64,000 bases of DNA from IMG/VR virus record IMGVR_UViG_3300042359_000853, positions 163,584-227,583 of that record, one strand, 5' to 3'. Below the pieces are notes generated by a model that did no database searches, had not been told where the DNA came from, and saw only the letters and a list, made by a program, of their open reading frames with translations. This document shows, piece after piece, positions 24,456 to 33,950 of the stretch. Position 1 is the first letter of the stretch; the number at the start of each line of letters is the position of its first letter. Origin of the DNA: a virus. Position numbers and translations under genes: made by a program.

Positions 24456-26114
24456 TTAGTTCAAGTATCCATTGGCGTCAGTAACGACCATAGTCATATA
24501 CTGCTTTTGTGGATACCAACCTACTTCAGTTACAGCGTATCTAGATCTTAAAAGCATTCTTGGTGCGAATGTAGCTTCTGAGATAATACTGATGGATTGT
24601 GCCATCAAGTAAGGAACAAAGATGATACCTGGTTGATCAGGGTTGTTCTTTCTTCCGATTACGATTCTGTTGTCGTTATACTTCATATAAGGATCAACAT
24701 ATACGGTGATATCACCAATTTGACCTACTGGGTAAAGCTGACCAGAACCACTCAATTTTGATTTTAGAGGGTTGATAGTATAACCAGCGATGTCCATAAG
24801 CGATGCAGCTAGACCTCCGTTTGTTACAGCGAATTGAGCTGGACCAACACGACCTTCTGTGGCTATGAAGTTAGATGCATGAACCATTTTGGTGATAAGT
24901 TTTCTCTGATAGGCGTGTGTTGTTTCACCACCTGGTGCGGTAGCATAACTTGTATTATAGTCGAAGATAGAAGCACCACCCCTTGTAGGAGCAGAAGTTC
25001 TGTTGAGGTTACCCATTTCGAAAATCTTAAATACAATTTGCTTAGAGATAGTCTGTGAAAGTTCATTCACAAGGATACTTTCCATTTTTTGAGTGATATC
25101 CATACCAGTGTTGGCTTTGATATCCTCAATTTCAGTTCTTCTAAGAGCTGATGATACTTCAATTGTACCTACAGCAACCGACTTAGTAGAAACTTTTGGT
25201 CCGATTACACCTGCGTATGAGTTGTCATCGTCACCACGACCCATTGGGTAATCACCAGAAGCAGAAGCTCCTGTCCAGTTTGCTGAGAAACCAGGAATGT
25301 GATCTTCAAGTGCTGAAACAAGTTCAACAGTAACACCAGATGCAGTTACACCAGCGATGTTACGAATTTGAGCTGCGATAGTAGCAGTTGGGCCAAATGT
25401 GTTTTTTGCTTGATCATATACGTTTAGAGATGTGAATGCTGACAAATTAGCCGAACCAACAGCGTTTGTTTGTCTGTAGGCTCTGAACATTGGGTATCCA
25501 TCGATACGTGAGAAACCTAAGAATTCAACAAGACCTTCTTTATTGTCAGAAGCAGCAGGTATAGCTTGAGTCATAGCTGTAGAGTTGAATACATTATCAA
25601 AAATTCTACCACCGGATAGACCACCAGTTGTTTCTGTGATGGCTGGGCTAGCACCTGCTAAAGAAGCTGTGATACCTGCTTTGATGGCATCCAAGTTTGA
25701 GGCATTAACCTTGAAAACTTGTGGTCTGCCTTCATTTTCTTCATCTACATCATCGTATCTGAAATCGATGAATAGAAGTTCAATTCTTGGGCCAGGGGTT
25801 GGTTTTACAGCTACAAGGTCAAGACCGATTGTTTGAGCTGCGATTTTCATAGCAACTGGTAGTAGATTCTGAGCTACGTCACCCGAACCAGGAGTTGCGT
25901 TGATGGTTTGACCAGCGAAGCTGGCTGGGTTTGGAGCTAATACGCTACCCATACCTTGAATACCTGCGTTTACGTAGGCATTTTCATTGATTGAGTGATA
26001 TTCAGCATATTCTGACATCCAACCCAAACGTTCACTATCTGTGACACCCATGTTCTCTAGAACAGGAGACCACTTCTTAAGTGCTTTTTGTGAATCAATT
26101 CTTATGTGAGACAT
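24456..26114 (-). CDS. 23: Major capsid protein, T4 gp23-like
   Basis: 552 aa (T4 gp23 has 521). The gp23-type start and the long Ala/Gly/Thr-rich body with ILVNELSQTISKQIVFKIFEMG, HASNFIATEGRVGPAQF, YVDPYMKYNDNRIVIGRK and PRMLLRSRYAVTEVGWYPQKQY are characteristic of the HK97-fold myovirus capsid. A prohead protease site (I-N-E before N) is visible at residues 42-44, which would release an N-terminal propeptide of about 44 residues and leave about 508. It has its own promoter box and terminator, as expected for the most abundant protein. Confidence 0.93.
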   Translation of the reverse strand: MSHIRIDSQKALKKWSPVLENMGVTDSERLGWMSEYAEYHSINENAYVNAGIQGMGSVLAPNPASFAGQTINATPGSGDVAQNLLPVAMKIAAQTIGLDLVAVKPTPGPRIELLFIDFRYDDVDEENEGRPQVFKVNASNLDAIKAGITASLAGASPAITETTGGLSGGRIFDNVFNSTAMTQAIPAASDNKEGLVEFLGFSRIDGYPMFRAYRQTNAVGSANLSAFTSLNVYDQAKNTFGPTATIAAQIRNIAGVTASGVTVELVSALEDHIPGFSANWTGASASGDYPMGRGDDDNSYAGVIGPKVSTKSVAVGTIEVSSALRRTEIEDIKANTGMDITQKMESILVNELSQTISKQIVFKIFEMGNLNRTSAPTRGGASIFDYNTSYATAPGGETTHAYQRKLITKMVHASNFIATEGRVGPAQFAVTNGGLAASLMDIAGYTINPLKSKLSGSGQLYPVGQIGDITVYVDPYMKYNDNRIVIGRKNNPDQPGIIFVPYLMAQSISIISEATFAPRMLLRSRYAVTEVGWYPQKQYMTMVVTDANGYLN

Positions 26115-26133
26115 TTTTTTATTTTTTTTTGTT

Positions 26134-26142
26134 TTATATATT
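26134..26142 (-). promoter_or_regulatory. TATATA promoter box of the major capsid gene
   Basis: AATATATAA on the minus strand lies about 20 nt before the ATG at 26114. The leader is almost pure A with two T, typical of the structural genes here. Confidence 0.5.
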
Positions 26143-26188
26143 CCTTAAAAAACCATACTTTTTACAGAGGTGGATTTTTTATTGAATA

Positions 26189-28318
26189 TTAGATACTTTT
26201 GAATCTTTCTAGTATAGATCCGATTTCTTTTTCACTTAGTCTATCTTCTTGAATAAGAGCTTCGTGAGAAACTAACTTCTTAGAAGTTTGTTCTTTTTTG
26301 AATTGTCTTGTGTTCCAGAAGTGTTCAACTTTAAGTTCAGAATCAAGTTCTGGATAAAGTTTAGCTTGTGAAATAATCGATTTCTTACTTGATTCATCGA
26401 TCTTTGTCCAGATTGGCTTTATGTTATCAGGCATCAATCTGATTAGTCTTTCTTCTAAAGACTCGTTTTTGGCCGATAGAGCCTCGTTGATTAGTCTTAA
26501 AACCTCACCACCAGTAAAATAACTTCTTTCGTTTACATAAAGTTTTACTGTTTCCTGCTCTTCATTTGTAAGATTGTGGAAACTATCTACTTGTGTTTTG
26601 TTAAGGAATTTTAAGAAATTCAAATCATTATTCTCAGAAACTTTTCTTTTTTTAGCTTCTAAAATCAGTTTATCTATTTGTTTTGATAATTTAGATTCAT
26701 TGTAAACAGGGTTCTCTTCTTCTTCGAGTGGATCGGTTTCGATAGTATCTTCATCGTAACCACACTCCTCACAACCTTCTGTGTCCATATAGTATGCAGA
26801 AGTTGATTTTGGAAGATCTCCTTTCATTTTGCCATACATCGGAAGTTCTTCTTCTTCGTTTGGTTCGTCTGTTGGCATTTCATCCATAGCAACTACCTCT
26901 TCTTCTTCAAATCCGAAGTCTTCAAGTGTTGGAATAATTTTACCACCTTTTGATTCATTGATTCTTGAACCATTTAATTTTTCTGAAATAAGTCCAGCAT
27001 AAGAAATTGTCTTATCAACATTTTCAGCTAGATACTCAGAATAAGCGATGTTATCATCTAGATGCTCGGCGATGTATTCAGAGTAAGCGATGTTACCATC
27101 AAGGTTCTCAGCGATATACTCAGAATAAGCAATAGAGTTATCTAGATTTTCAGCTAGATATTCAGAGTAAGCGATGTTTGTATCAAGGTTCTCAGCAATA
27201 TACTCTGCGTATTTGATACTACTTTCTAGATTCTCAGCAATGTATTCTGAGTAGGAGATATTTCTATCCAAGTTCTCAGCTAGGTATTCTGAATAAGAAA
27301 TATTTCTATCCAAATTCTCGGCTAAATATTTAGAGTAAGAGATATTTCTATCTACGTTCTCAGCTAGATACTCAGAGTAAGAAATGTTCTTGTCTAGATT
27401 TTCGGCTAGATATTCCGAATAGTTGATTGCTTTTTCTAGATTTTCGGCTAGGTAATCGTTGTGAGAAATGATTTTCTCAGTTTTTGTTCTCAAGTCTTTG
27501 TTTTCATTAACAACAACTTGAATTTTCTCAGCTAGATAATCTAAATATTTAACTACTTGGCCGTTAGTCTTATTAAGTTCTTCATAATACTCAATAAGTT
27601 TTTCAACTTTCTTAGGTTCAACACTACCTTTGGTGATAGCTGTTTTTACCTGTTGCTTTGTTGAAGCGATTTCATTAATTAGATAATTAGAATAGTCCGT
27701 GAGTTGTCTTTTTGTAACAAATTCATTTTTGTTCATATTAAAAAGTTCATTTATTTTGGACTCGTTGGATACTTCGTATATCCTAAAGTTGCTTTTATTA
27801 TTAAATCCTAGGGATTCATTGATCGAAGACATACGAGCTGATGCAAATCCAGGATCTGCTACGATATCGTAAGTAAATAGTTTCTTGAGTGTTACTGATC
27901 CGTCGGATTCAGTAATACCAGCTGCTCTTGAGGAAACAAAGATTGGGCAACCATCATCAACAAGTGACTTAGCTTCTTTACCCCAATAAGTAGAAAGTAG
28001 TTTAATTCTACCATCAACTCTGTTTTCATTTTTGAGATATTTTGCCTCTAAAACAAGGTGTGAAGCTCTAGAAAGAGATGTATCAAAAACATCTGGGTGA
28101 TCAAATTCGCCATAGACGACACCCATGTTTTGAATTCTTTCTGTTAGTTCAGTTAAGGCCGGAACGAATTTATCGGCTGTGTATATCCTCTCATTTCTGT
28201 TCTTTTTATCGAACTCGGTGAAGATACCACCTAGAACATAACTGTTTTTTTGTGATGTTGCACTCTCATTGACCTCTAAAGGATTAGTGTTGTTTTCAAC
28301 AATTAATATTGGTTTCAT
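26189..28318 (-). CDS. 21: Prohead protease gp21 fused to a repeat-rich scaffold-like arm
   Basis: 709 aa, over three times T4 gp21 (212). Residues 25-175 are the protease: GGIFTEFDKKNRNERIY, VYGEFDHPD (His), SHLVLEAKYL, then SSRAAG (Ser) and TYDIVADPGF. The rest is scaffold-like. Residues about 275-450 hold eleven tandem 14-residue repeats of consensus YSEYLAENLDRNIS with degenerate copies at both ends, then an acidic region and a helical C-terminus. Every repeat has L/I-A-E-N, matching the (L/I)-x-E site cut by such proteases. No separate gp22-type scaffold gene is seen, so one protein may serve both roles. Confidence 0.85.
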   Translation of the reverse strand: MKPILIVENNTNPLEVNESATSQKNSYVLGGIFTEFDKKNRNERIYTADKFVPALTELTERIQNMGVVYGEFDHPDVFDTSLSRASHLVLEAKYLKNENRVDGRIKLLSTYWGKEAKSLVDDGCPIFVSSRAAGITESDGSVTLKKLFTYDIVADPGFASARMSSINESLGFNNKSNFRIYEVSNESKINELFNMNKNEFVTKRQLTDYSNYLINEIASTKQQVKTAITKGSVEPKKVEKLIEYYEELNKTNGQVVKYLDYLAEKIQVVVNENKDLRTKTEKIISHNDYLAENLEKAINYSEYLAENLDKNISYSEYLAENVDRNISYSKYLAENLDRNISYSEYLAENLDRNISYSEYIAENLESSIKYAEYIAENLDTNIAYSEYLAENLDNSIAYSEYIAENLDGNIAYSEYIAEHLDDNIAYSEYLAENVDKTISYAGLISEKLNGSRINESKGGKIIPTLEDFGFEEEEVVAMDEMPTDEPNEEEELPMYGKMKGDLPKSTSAYYMDTEGCEECGYDEDTIETDPLEEEENPVYNESKLSKQIDKLILEAKKRKVSENNDLNFLKFLNKTQVDSFHNLTNEEQETVKLYVNERSYFTGGEVLRLINEALSAKNESLEERLIRLMPDNIKPIWTKIDESSKKSIISQAKLYPELDSELKVEHFWNTRQFKKEQTSKKLVSHEALIQEDRLSEKEIGSILERFKSI
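26985..27470 (-). repeat. Tandem 42-bp coding repeats in the gp21 gene
   Basis: Eleven to thirteen imperfect copies of a 42-bp unit, in frame, encode the 14-residue repeats. Copies differ at many third positions, so the repeat is kept at protein level and is not a recent DNA expansion. Confidence 0.85.
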
Positions 28319-28335
28319 GAAGGCTTTTTTTTGTT

Positions 28336-28345
28336 TATATATTAA
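28336..28345 (-). promoter_or_regulatory. TATATA promoter box of gp21
   Basis: The minus-strand box TTAATATATA lies about 18 nt before the ATG at 28318, just past the terminator of the upstream endonuclease. Confidence 0.45.
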
Positions 28346-28347
28346 TT

Positions 28348-28380
28348 AAAAAATCCACTATTAAAGAAGGTGGATTTTTT
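28348..28380 (-). terminator. Terminator of the second endonuclease
   Basis: AAAAATCCAC and GTGGATTTTT form a long stem with a 10-11-nt loop, flanked by T-runs on the minus strand. Confidence 0.75.
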
Positions 28381-28396
28381 ATATAAACTCAAAAAC

Positions 28397-30103
28397 CTAC
28401 TTATTCAAGATCCATTTTCTGTTACCACAATTCCAAACTCTTGAGTATCCAAGTTCTTGTGTTATTTGCTCTTCTGTTTTGTTTGGATCAGCTCCTTTTT
28501 TTACAAGTAAGTGTTTTCTATAGTTGAAACGATGTTTTCTAATACCATTAACAACATACCAATATCCGGGTTGTGATTGTCCTGAATAGTCAAAACCCAA
28601 TGTTTCGTATAGTTCTCCCTGAGAAATCATATTATCTGAGTAGGTTTGTATCTGTATCCAAGAATAGTTGTTTTTAAAGTGTTTTAGTAATTTTGAGGCA
28701 CTTCCTGGACAACTAACATAATTTTTGTTACAAAATCTAGTTAGTTCCCATATACCTTCACCACCTTTTCTAGAAATAGGTAATCTTATTTTGGAAAAAC
28801 ACATAAGTGATATTAGTTCGCCTTCATAATACAATCCTAATCTTACAGAAGATTTACAATCTCCTTGTAAATGATTATCTTCTAAGAATTTTTTTGATTC
28901 TAGATAGAGAACTTCTCTTATCTGACATTTTCTAGCCCAAATACGAGTAGTTGGTCTTTTCAACTTGTTTAAAATGAAAGATTTCACGATATCTTGTTTG
29001 GTCAAATAATCATCTTCCCATATAGTATAAAGTTTTATTCCTAGTTTTTCACACACTTTCATTTTTTCTAGATGATAATCTTTGGACTTGAATCTAGATG
29101 AGTGCCAAAAAACTCCATTAAATTCAAATGCAATTTTAAGATCTGGTAGATAAAAATCAAGCTCTTTGGGATATATTACTGATTTATCATTCATAAGAAC
29201 TTCGCCATCAAAATTTTCCTGAAATATTTTTAACAATTCTTCTTGTTTTAGTGAGATAGTCTCACCTATAGGATGGCATATAGTGCATATAGGTGTTGAA
29301 TTTTTTACTCTTGTATAGAACTGATAGGTTAAAATATTGAAATTCTTAAAACACTTATTACAACCAAAATGTAGCGAAGTAGTATCTGTATCTTTATCAA
29401 ATCCAAGAAAAGTATAGTCTGATGGATTTATTTTTTCTTCAATTCTATCTCTATAGTTTTTGTAAAACTCGAAGATTGTTTTTTTATGAACTTCTGGATT
29501 AGACCAGGGGTGTTCTGTACCCCATCTTTCTATAGACGTTTTTTTATAGGATTCTTTCCAGATCTGGATGTTTTCTTTGAAACTTTCAACTCTTTTATCT
29601 AATATATCTCTATTCTTTGATGGATTATCAACTCCCCAATTTTTGATAAGTGTTTCTTTTGATTTATTTTTAACCACATCACTAGACATAGGTGAATTAC
29701 CGCCCCATTTGGTTTGATTAGTTTGTATTATCTTGTTCCGAATGGTCGGGGATTCACTTGGTGTTTTAGTTCCCCATTTTTCAAGTGAATTATTTATTTT
29801 TTTATTTTTTACATTAGGATCAGAAGAAATACATTTTGTAGAACAATATGAAATATATCCTAGAGTTGAATTTTTATATTTTGTAAAATTCTTACAATCA
29901 TCTCTTTTACATTTTGGTTGAGTAGTAATTCCGTGATATGATAAGTAAACCTTTTCTTTGAACGGTAAGTCATTCAATCCATTTTCTTTGCAAAAATTTA
30001 AGATAGCTAAATAATGATCCGGATAGTGATATTTGACATAAGATTCTTTTGACATCTTACCTGAACTATCATTTTTTAATAAGTTGCCTAAATCTTCTAA
30101 CAT
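28397..30103 (-). CDS. Free-standing homing endonuclease, second full copy
   Basis: 568 aa. Architecture matches the 22.8 kb protein: zinc finger (CKRDDCKNF, YCSTKC), four to five tandem LEKWG/IERWG repeats, nuclease core ELDFYLPD, IAFEFNGVFWHS and YTIWEDDY, and C-terminal CQIREV, EDNHLQGD, ELTRFCN, SASKLLKHF. It has an extra inserted segment with CNKC and CTIC pairs before the core. It lies between gp21 and the sheath gene, with its own box and terminator. Sequence divergence from the first copy is large, so they are separate invasions or an old duplication. Confidence 0.8.
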   Translation of the reverse strand: MLEDLGNLLKNDSSGKMSKESYVKYHYPDHYLAILNFCKENGLNDLPFKEKVYLSYHGITTQPKCKRDDCKNFTKYKNSTLGYISYCSTKCISSDPNVKNKKINNSLEKWGTKTPSESPTIRNKIIQTNQTKWGGNSPMSSDVVKNKSKETLIKNWGVDNPSKNRDILDKRVESFKENIQIWKESYKKTSIERWGTEHPWSNPEVHKKTIFEFYKNYRDRIEEKINPSDYTFLGFDKDTDTTSLHFGCNKCFKNFNILTYQFYTRVKNSTPICTICHPIGETISLKQEELLKIFQENFDGEVLMNDKSVIYPKELDFYLPDLKIAFEFNGVFWHSSRFKSKDYHLEKMKVCEKLGIKLYTIWEDDYLTKQDIVKSFILNKLKRPTTRIWARKCQIREVLYLESKKFLEDNHLQGDCKSSVRLGLYYEGELISLMCFSKIRLPISRKGGEGIWELTRFCNKNYVSCPGSASKLLKHFKNNYSWIQIQTYSDNMISQGELYETLGFDYSGQSQPGYWYVVNGIRKHRFNYRKHLLVKKGADPNKTEEQITQELGYSRVWNCGNRKWILNK

Positions 30104-30114
30104 ACCTTTCTACA

Positions 30115-30122
30115 TATATATA
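30115..30122 (-). promoter_or_regulatory. TATATATA promoter box for endonuclease
   Basis: The box lies 11 nt upstream of the ATG at 30103. Confidence 0.45.
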
Positions 30123-30147
30123 AAATACTCCAAAAGTTTTTTGCATA

Positions 30148-30179
30148 AAAAAACCAGACACTTTGGTCTGGTTTTTTTG
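30148..30179 (-). terminator. Terminator of the sheath gene
   Basis: AAACCAGAC/GTCTGGTTT, a 9-bp perfect stem (30151-30159, 30166-30174), with A- and T-runs outside. It is placed 14 nt past the sheath stop codon. Confidence 0.88.
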
Positions 30180-30193
30180 TTTTGCACTTTTTG

Positions 30194-33100
30194 TTATGCT
30201 GTGATAAATCCACCACTTTGTATTGCCCCGGTTCTGAGAATTGTTACGTTGTTTACTATAACACCCATCGCCTTTATAGGTTCTACATAAGTATCCAATA
30301 CACCAATCTGATTATCAATAATATCAGGTGTGTTGTTTTCTTCATCACATTTGTTAAAGTAGTTATACAAACCAGCTCTGTTGACATAGGTTTCGCAGAT
30401 TACATCAGCTCTGAGTTTAATTTCAGCTCTAATTTCTGGAGTATTAAATTTCCATTGGAAATCAAGTAACATATCAGCTAGTTCTCTCTCAAGTTCAATA
30501 AGAACTTCTCTAACGTGAATATAAGATAGAGCAGATACAAACTGAGTTTGTGCTGTATTTTCTGTTTCAATTACGAATCCTCTGTTTCTCTTGAATACAA
30601 TAGGGTTCATTTTAGCTCCGTTCAAGTTTTCAATATCTGTTAGTGAAAAGTCTATTTCTAGATTATTGATGCCAAGAACTCTACCGTTTGTAACACCTGC
30701 AACAACTGTCCAAGGAGTGATTGTTGAGTTTGTTGTAACAATTTTTCTCAAATAAGATCCTGCTACATACATAGCTGGTGGAATATCAATTATTCTACCA
30801 TTATCATCAATTGTAACGTAAGGTGCAAAATATCCAACAGCTGATACACCTTTACCCTGTCCAAATGAATATAGGAAAGCAGCTGCTGTGTCTGGGTCTC
30901 CACCCTGAGCTATAAAGCTTGTCTGAAGAACACCTTCGCTATCTACGAAGCTTGGTGATACAGAAGTTCTGAAACTTCTCATCGATGGCATATTAATGAT
31001 ACCGAACGCGTCAAGTCTTTCTCCACAAATATCAACTAATTGTTGTTTTGAATTTTCGATAAGACCAAGACCAAATGAGTCAACTACATATCTGAAGTCA
31101 AGAGCTTCTTTATTTGTAAGAGCTCTAAATAGTGGAGTCCCTTTAGCTACAAGATTCAAGATTTGGTTTTGACGAGTTTCTGTTCCATCCGGCATCGATG
31201 CTTCTCTAATTTGGAATCCTTCGAATGCAAGGCCCTTATAAGTGGTTACATAATTTTCGATTGAACTATATCTCTTGGTAATATAATCACCGTTCACAGT
31301 TGTTTTCTTAATTGCTGAATCACAAGTAAGCTCTGTGAGTGCGGTATTTCCACTCCATCTTCTTTTTGTTAAAATTCTAGTGAGTTTTCTTGGAACTTCA
31401 CCAGTAGCCAATGAAGCAGTTGAATAATCAGCTTCAAGAAAATCTCCAATCTTAATCTCAGGATATCTAGTAGAATCCACTAAGATCTTATTTGTATTTT
31501 CAGTCCATCCTGTTGGAACTAGAATATCGACTGTTTGATCGAAGTTACCTCTCTTAGAATAGGGGAAAAAGTTTGTATTATAGTCTAAATTAGTAAGAGA
31601 TTGTGTTCCAACTAAAGTTTCATCTGTAAATTTACAGATAAGATTTTCATTAGAACTTGTATCTGAAGTATACATTTTCAGATAGTGTTTTGTATCAGCA
31701 TCCCAAATATATTTAGCAACTCCACTCTCATTCGACACAGATTTGTCTAGAACATAATATGATCCACTAGCCGCTGTAATTTCATAAATAGATGTATTGA
31801 GTGTTGAATCTGGTAGAACAAAAGAAAATCCTACTCCAACTTCAGATGGAACACTACCACCTGAAAATAATATCAAATCAAGATCTGAATCTAAAAACTG
31901 ATAACTAATCGTTCCTGATAGAACATTAGGGTGAAAATAATCACCAGTATTGATAAATCCGTCGTAGTAGTTTCTAAAGAACGTTGACCACTCACCAACT
32001 GAACCCATATCTGTTGTCTCGGCTACTTCGGTCTTTGTTTCAAAACCATTTATACCTAATATCAACTCATTATCTACTCTATATAGAACAAGAACACCAG
32101 ACTGCATCATTGAGGTTACTGCCTCTGGTAATACGAGTTGGAAAGATTTGTTTTGTGTTTGTGTATTGACTACATTTTGAACTTCAGTATTTTGTAAACT
32201 TAGTTTGTCAAAATCTGTATTCAATAAAATAGAACCTTTATACTTATCGGTCGATTGTAAGAAACTTACAAGAGAATTGAAAGTTTTAATTCTTCTATAG
32301 TTCTCGTAATCAGATGTTGCGATTGTTCCAGTTGTTGATGGGAATAATACATTAAGTGTTTTAAGGTCTGAACCAGTCGCCGTGATATAGTAGTCTGAAC
32401 TCGAACCATGTGAAAGCTCTCTGTAACCACTATGACCTACCGTAACATTTGAATATGTTACGCTACTAAATGAACCAGACACAATATCATAAGTAGTATA
32501 TCCTAGAACAATATCCGTAGCAGCTACTGTTGGTTTAGAAGAACCTCTTAAGGTCTTGAATTCACCACTTGAATTCAAGTAGAATACTTGTGAATAAGTT
32601 CCGTTGGATAGTGTCCCGGCACTTACTGTGTATGTGAAATTATCCGTTAGTGATATAGTTGAAGATCCTATAACTACAAATGAATCAACACCAACTTTAT
32701 ATTCGAAGTTGAAACTTGTGTCACCCATCAAACTGAAAGACCATGTATATCCACTAATTGTTCCTGCCACTAAATCATAGATGTATCCATCTGAGTAGAA
32801 AGCAGTTCTTTCTTCTCTTGTTGGTGCTACACGAAAATCTGCTGAGAAAGTTCCAGCTAGACCGATAACATTACCAGGAGAATCCAAAAACTTTTCAGAA
32901 TATGAAAGTTTTTCAATAAGTGTTTCTTTGTAAGAAAGAAATTCTACTGAAGTAGCTGAGCTTCCTACTAAATTAGCACCGATTAAATCAACAAGTCCAT
33001 TTGGATAATCTGTCTCGAATAGATCGTTGTCAAAAGTACAAAATAGACCCGATCTATCGGTATCGTTATTTATAATAGTTTCAATAAAGATATTTCTACC

Positions 33101-33913
33101 ATTTGCATCCCTAAAGTATGGAACAAGTGATAGACCTTCATAATAGGCTAAAAGATTGATATTTCTATCGTTTGCGAAATTTCTAAGTTCACTCTTTTTG
33201 ATACCTTCTGTTGTAAAATACTGTGACCATCTCGGATCAGAAGTTAATTCAACATAATTAGTCCAATCACCACCAATTACAACAACATCAACCATATAAT
33301 CGGATGCGTAATCGTGCATATTTAAATATCTTGGCATATTTTCTACATTACCATACCATTCGATCATTGTTCTGTCAAAACCTGTTAGGGAAGACTTCAC
33401 AACAAAAACTGTTATTGTTCTATCTGAAAAGTTTGTAAATGAGAGAATTTGTTTAGTGTAGTCACCTTGATTTTGTTTTGTATAGAGGCCAAAAGATTGT
33501 TCATCTCTCTTCCAAAAACCAGTAGTATCAAAAAATCTCCTGTAGGGAGCAGTTCTCTTGACCAAATTGGTATTATCCGTTGAGGTAGAAAGACTTCTAT
33601 ATCGTAGTAAATCTTCTGTATCTGAAGTCGATAAAAGATTAACCGCTGTTACTGGTGTTTGTTCAAGTAACTTGGTGATAGTTCTGTGAAAAAAAGATCC
33701 CTTTCTTTCTAAGTTTCTATCGATAGGACCAAAAATCCTTTCTAGATCAGAGGTGTTCTGTATTAGAACAGCCGTATTTACTGGACCTTTTCTAGAAAAT
33801 CCCACAACTAAAGTACTGAAAGTATCGATAATTGTTGGTGACTCGACTATTGACCTATCAATTTCTTCTAAAAAGACACCGGGTCTTTTATATTTTCCAA
33901 TTTGAATTGCCAT
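30194..33913 (-). CDS. 18: Tail sheath protein, T4 gp18-like, greatly enlarged
   Basis: 1239 aa against 659 in T4. It starts KYKRPGVFLEEIDRS, the standard sheath N-terminus. The C-terminal 330 residues carry the conserved sheath core: SFGLGLIENSKQQLVDICGERLDAFG, a KGVSAVGYFAPYV strand, PWTVVAGVTNGRVLG, LSYIHVREVLIELERELADML and a final beta unit. The middle (about 350-880) is an insertion rich in Ser, Thr, Tyr and Gly, probably several beta domains exposed on the outside of the tail. It is a single-gene unit with its own box and terminator. Confidence 0.9.
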   Translation of the reverse strand: MAIQIGKYKRPGVFLEEIDRSIVESPTIIDTFSTLVVGFSRKGPVNTAVLIQNTSDLERIFGPIDRNLERKGSFFHRTITKLLEQTPVTAVNLLSTSDTEDLLRYRSLSTSTDNTNLVKRTAPYRRFFDTTGFWKRDEQSFGLYTKQNQGDYTKQILSFTNFSDRTITVFVVKSSLTGFDRTMIEWYGNVENMPRYLNMHDYASDYMVDVVVIGGDWTNYVELTSDPRWSQYFTTEGIKKSELRNFANDRNINLLAYYEGLSLVPYFRDANGRNIFIETIINNDTDRSGLFCTFDNDLFETDYPNGLVDLIGANLVGSSATSVEFLSYKETLIEKLSYSEKFLDSPGNVIGLAGTFSADFRVAPTREERTAFYSDGYIYDLVAGTISGYTWSFSLMGDTSFNFEYKVGVDSFVVIGSSTISLTDNFTYTVSAGTLSNGTYSQVFYLNSSGEFKTLRGSSKPTVAATDIVLGYTTYDIVSGSFSSVTYSNVTVGHSGYRELSHGSSSDYYITATGSDLKTLNVLFPSTTGTIATSDYENYRRIKTFNSLVSFLQSTDKYKGSILLNTDFDKLSLQNTEVQNVVNTQTQNKSFQLVLPEAVTSMMQSGVLVLYRVDNELILGINGFETKTEVAETTDMGSVGEWSTFFRNYYDGFINTGDYFHPNVLSGTISYQFLDSDLDLILFSGGSVPSEVGVGFSFVLPDSTLNTSIYEITAASGSYYVLDKSVSNESGVAKYIWDADTKHYLKMYTSDTSSNENLICKFTDETLVGTQSLTNLDYNTNFFPYSKRGNFDQTVDILVPTGWTENTNKILVDSTRYPEIKIGDFLEADYSTASLATGEVPRKLTRILTKRRWSGNTALTELTCDSAIKKTTVNGDYITKRYSSIENYVTTYKGLAFEGFQIREASMPDGTETRQNQILNLVAKGTPLFRALTNKEALDFRYVVDSFGLGLIENSKQQLVDICGERLDAFGIINMPSMRSFRTSVSPSFVDSEGVLQTSFIAQGGDPDTAAAFLYSFGQGKGVSAVGYFAPYVTIDDNGRIIDIPPAMYVAGSYLRKIVTTNSTITPWTVVAGVTNGRVLGINNLEIDFSLTDIENLNGAKMNPIVFKRNRGFVIETENTAQTQFVSALSYIHVREVLIELERELADMLLDFQWKFNTPEIRAEIKLRADVICETYVNRAGLYNYFNKCDEENNTPDIIDNQIGVLDTYVEPIKAMGVIVNNVTILRTGAIQSGGFITA

Positions 33914-33935
33914 ATTTTTTTATTTATTTTGATAC

Positions 33936-33943
33936 TATATATA
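33936..33943 (-). promoter_or_regulatory. TATATATA promoter box of the sheath gene
   Basis: The box lies 22 nt before the ATG at 33913; the leader is A/T-only apart from two bases. Confidence 0.5.
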
Positions 33944-33950
33944 TTTATTT

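Noticed and set aside
26985-27470. Regular 42-bp repeats resembling a CRISPR array
   Set aside because: Units are contiguous, in frame and without unique spacers; they encode the 14-residue repeats of the gp21 gene.
30084-30469. Plus-strand frames near the end of the sheath gene
   Set aside because: They are antisense to the conserved sheath C-terminus and cross the terminator.
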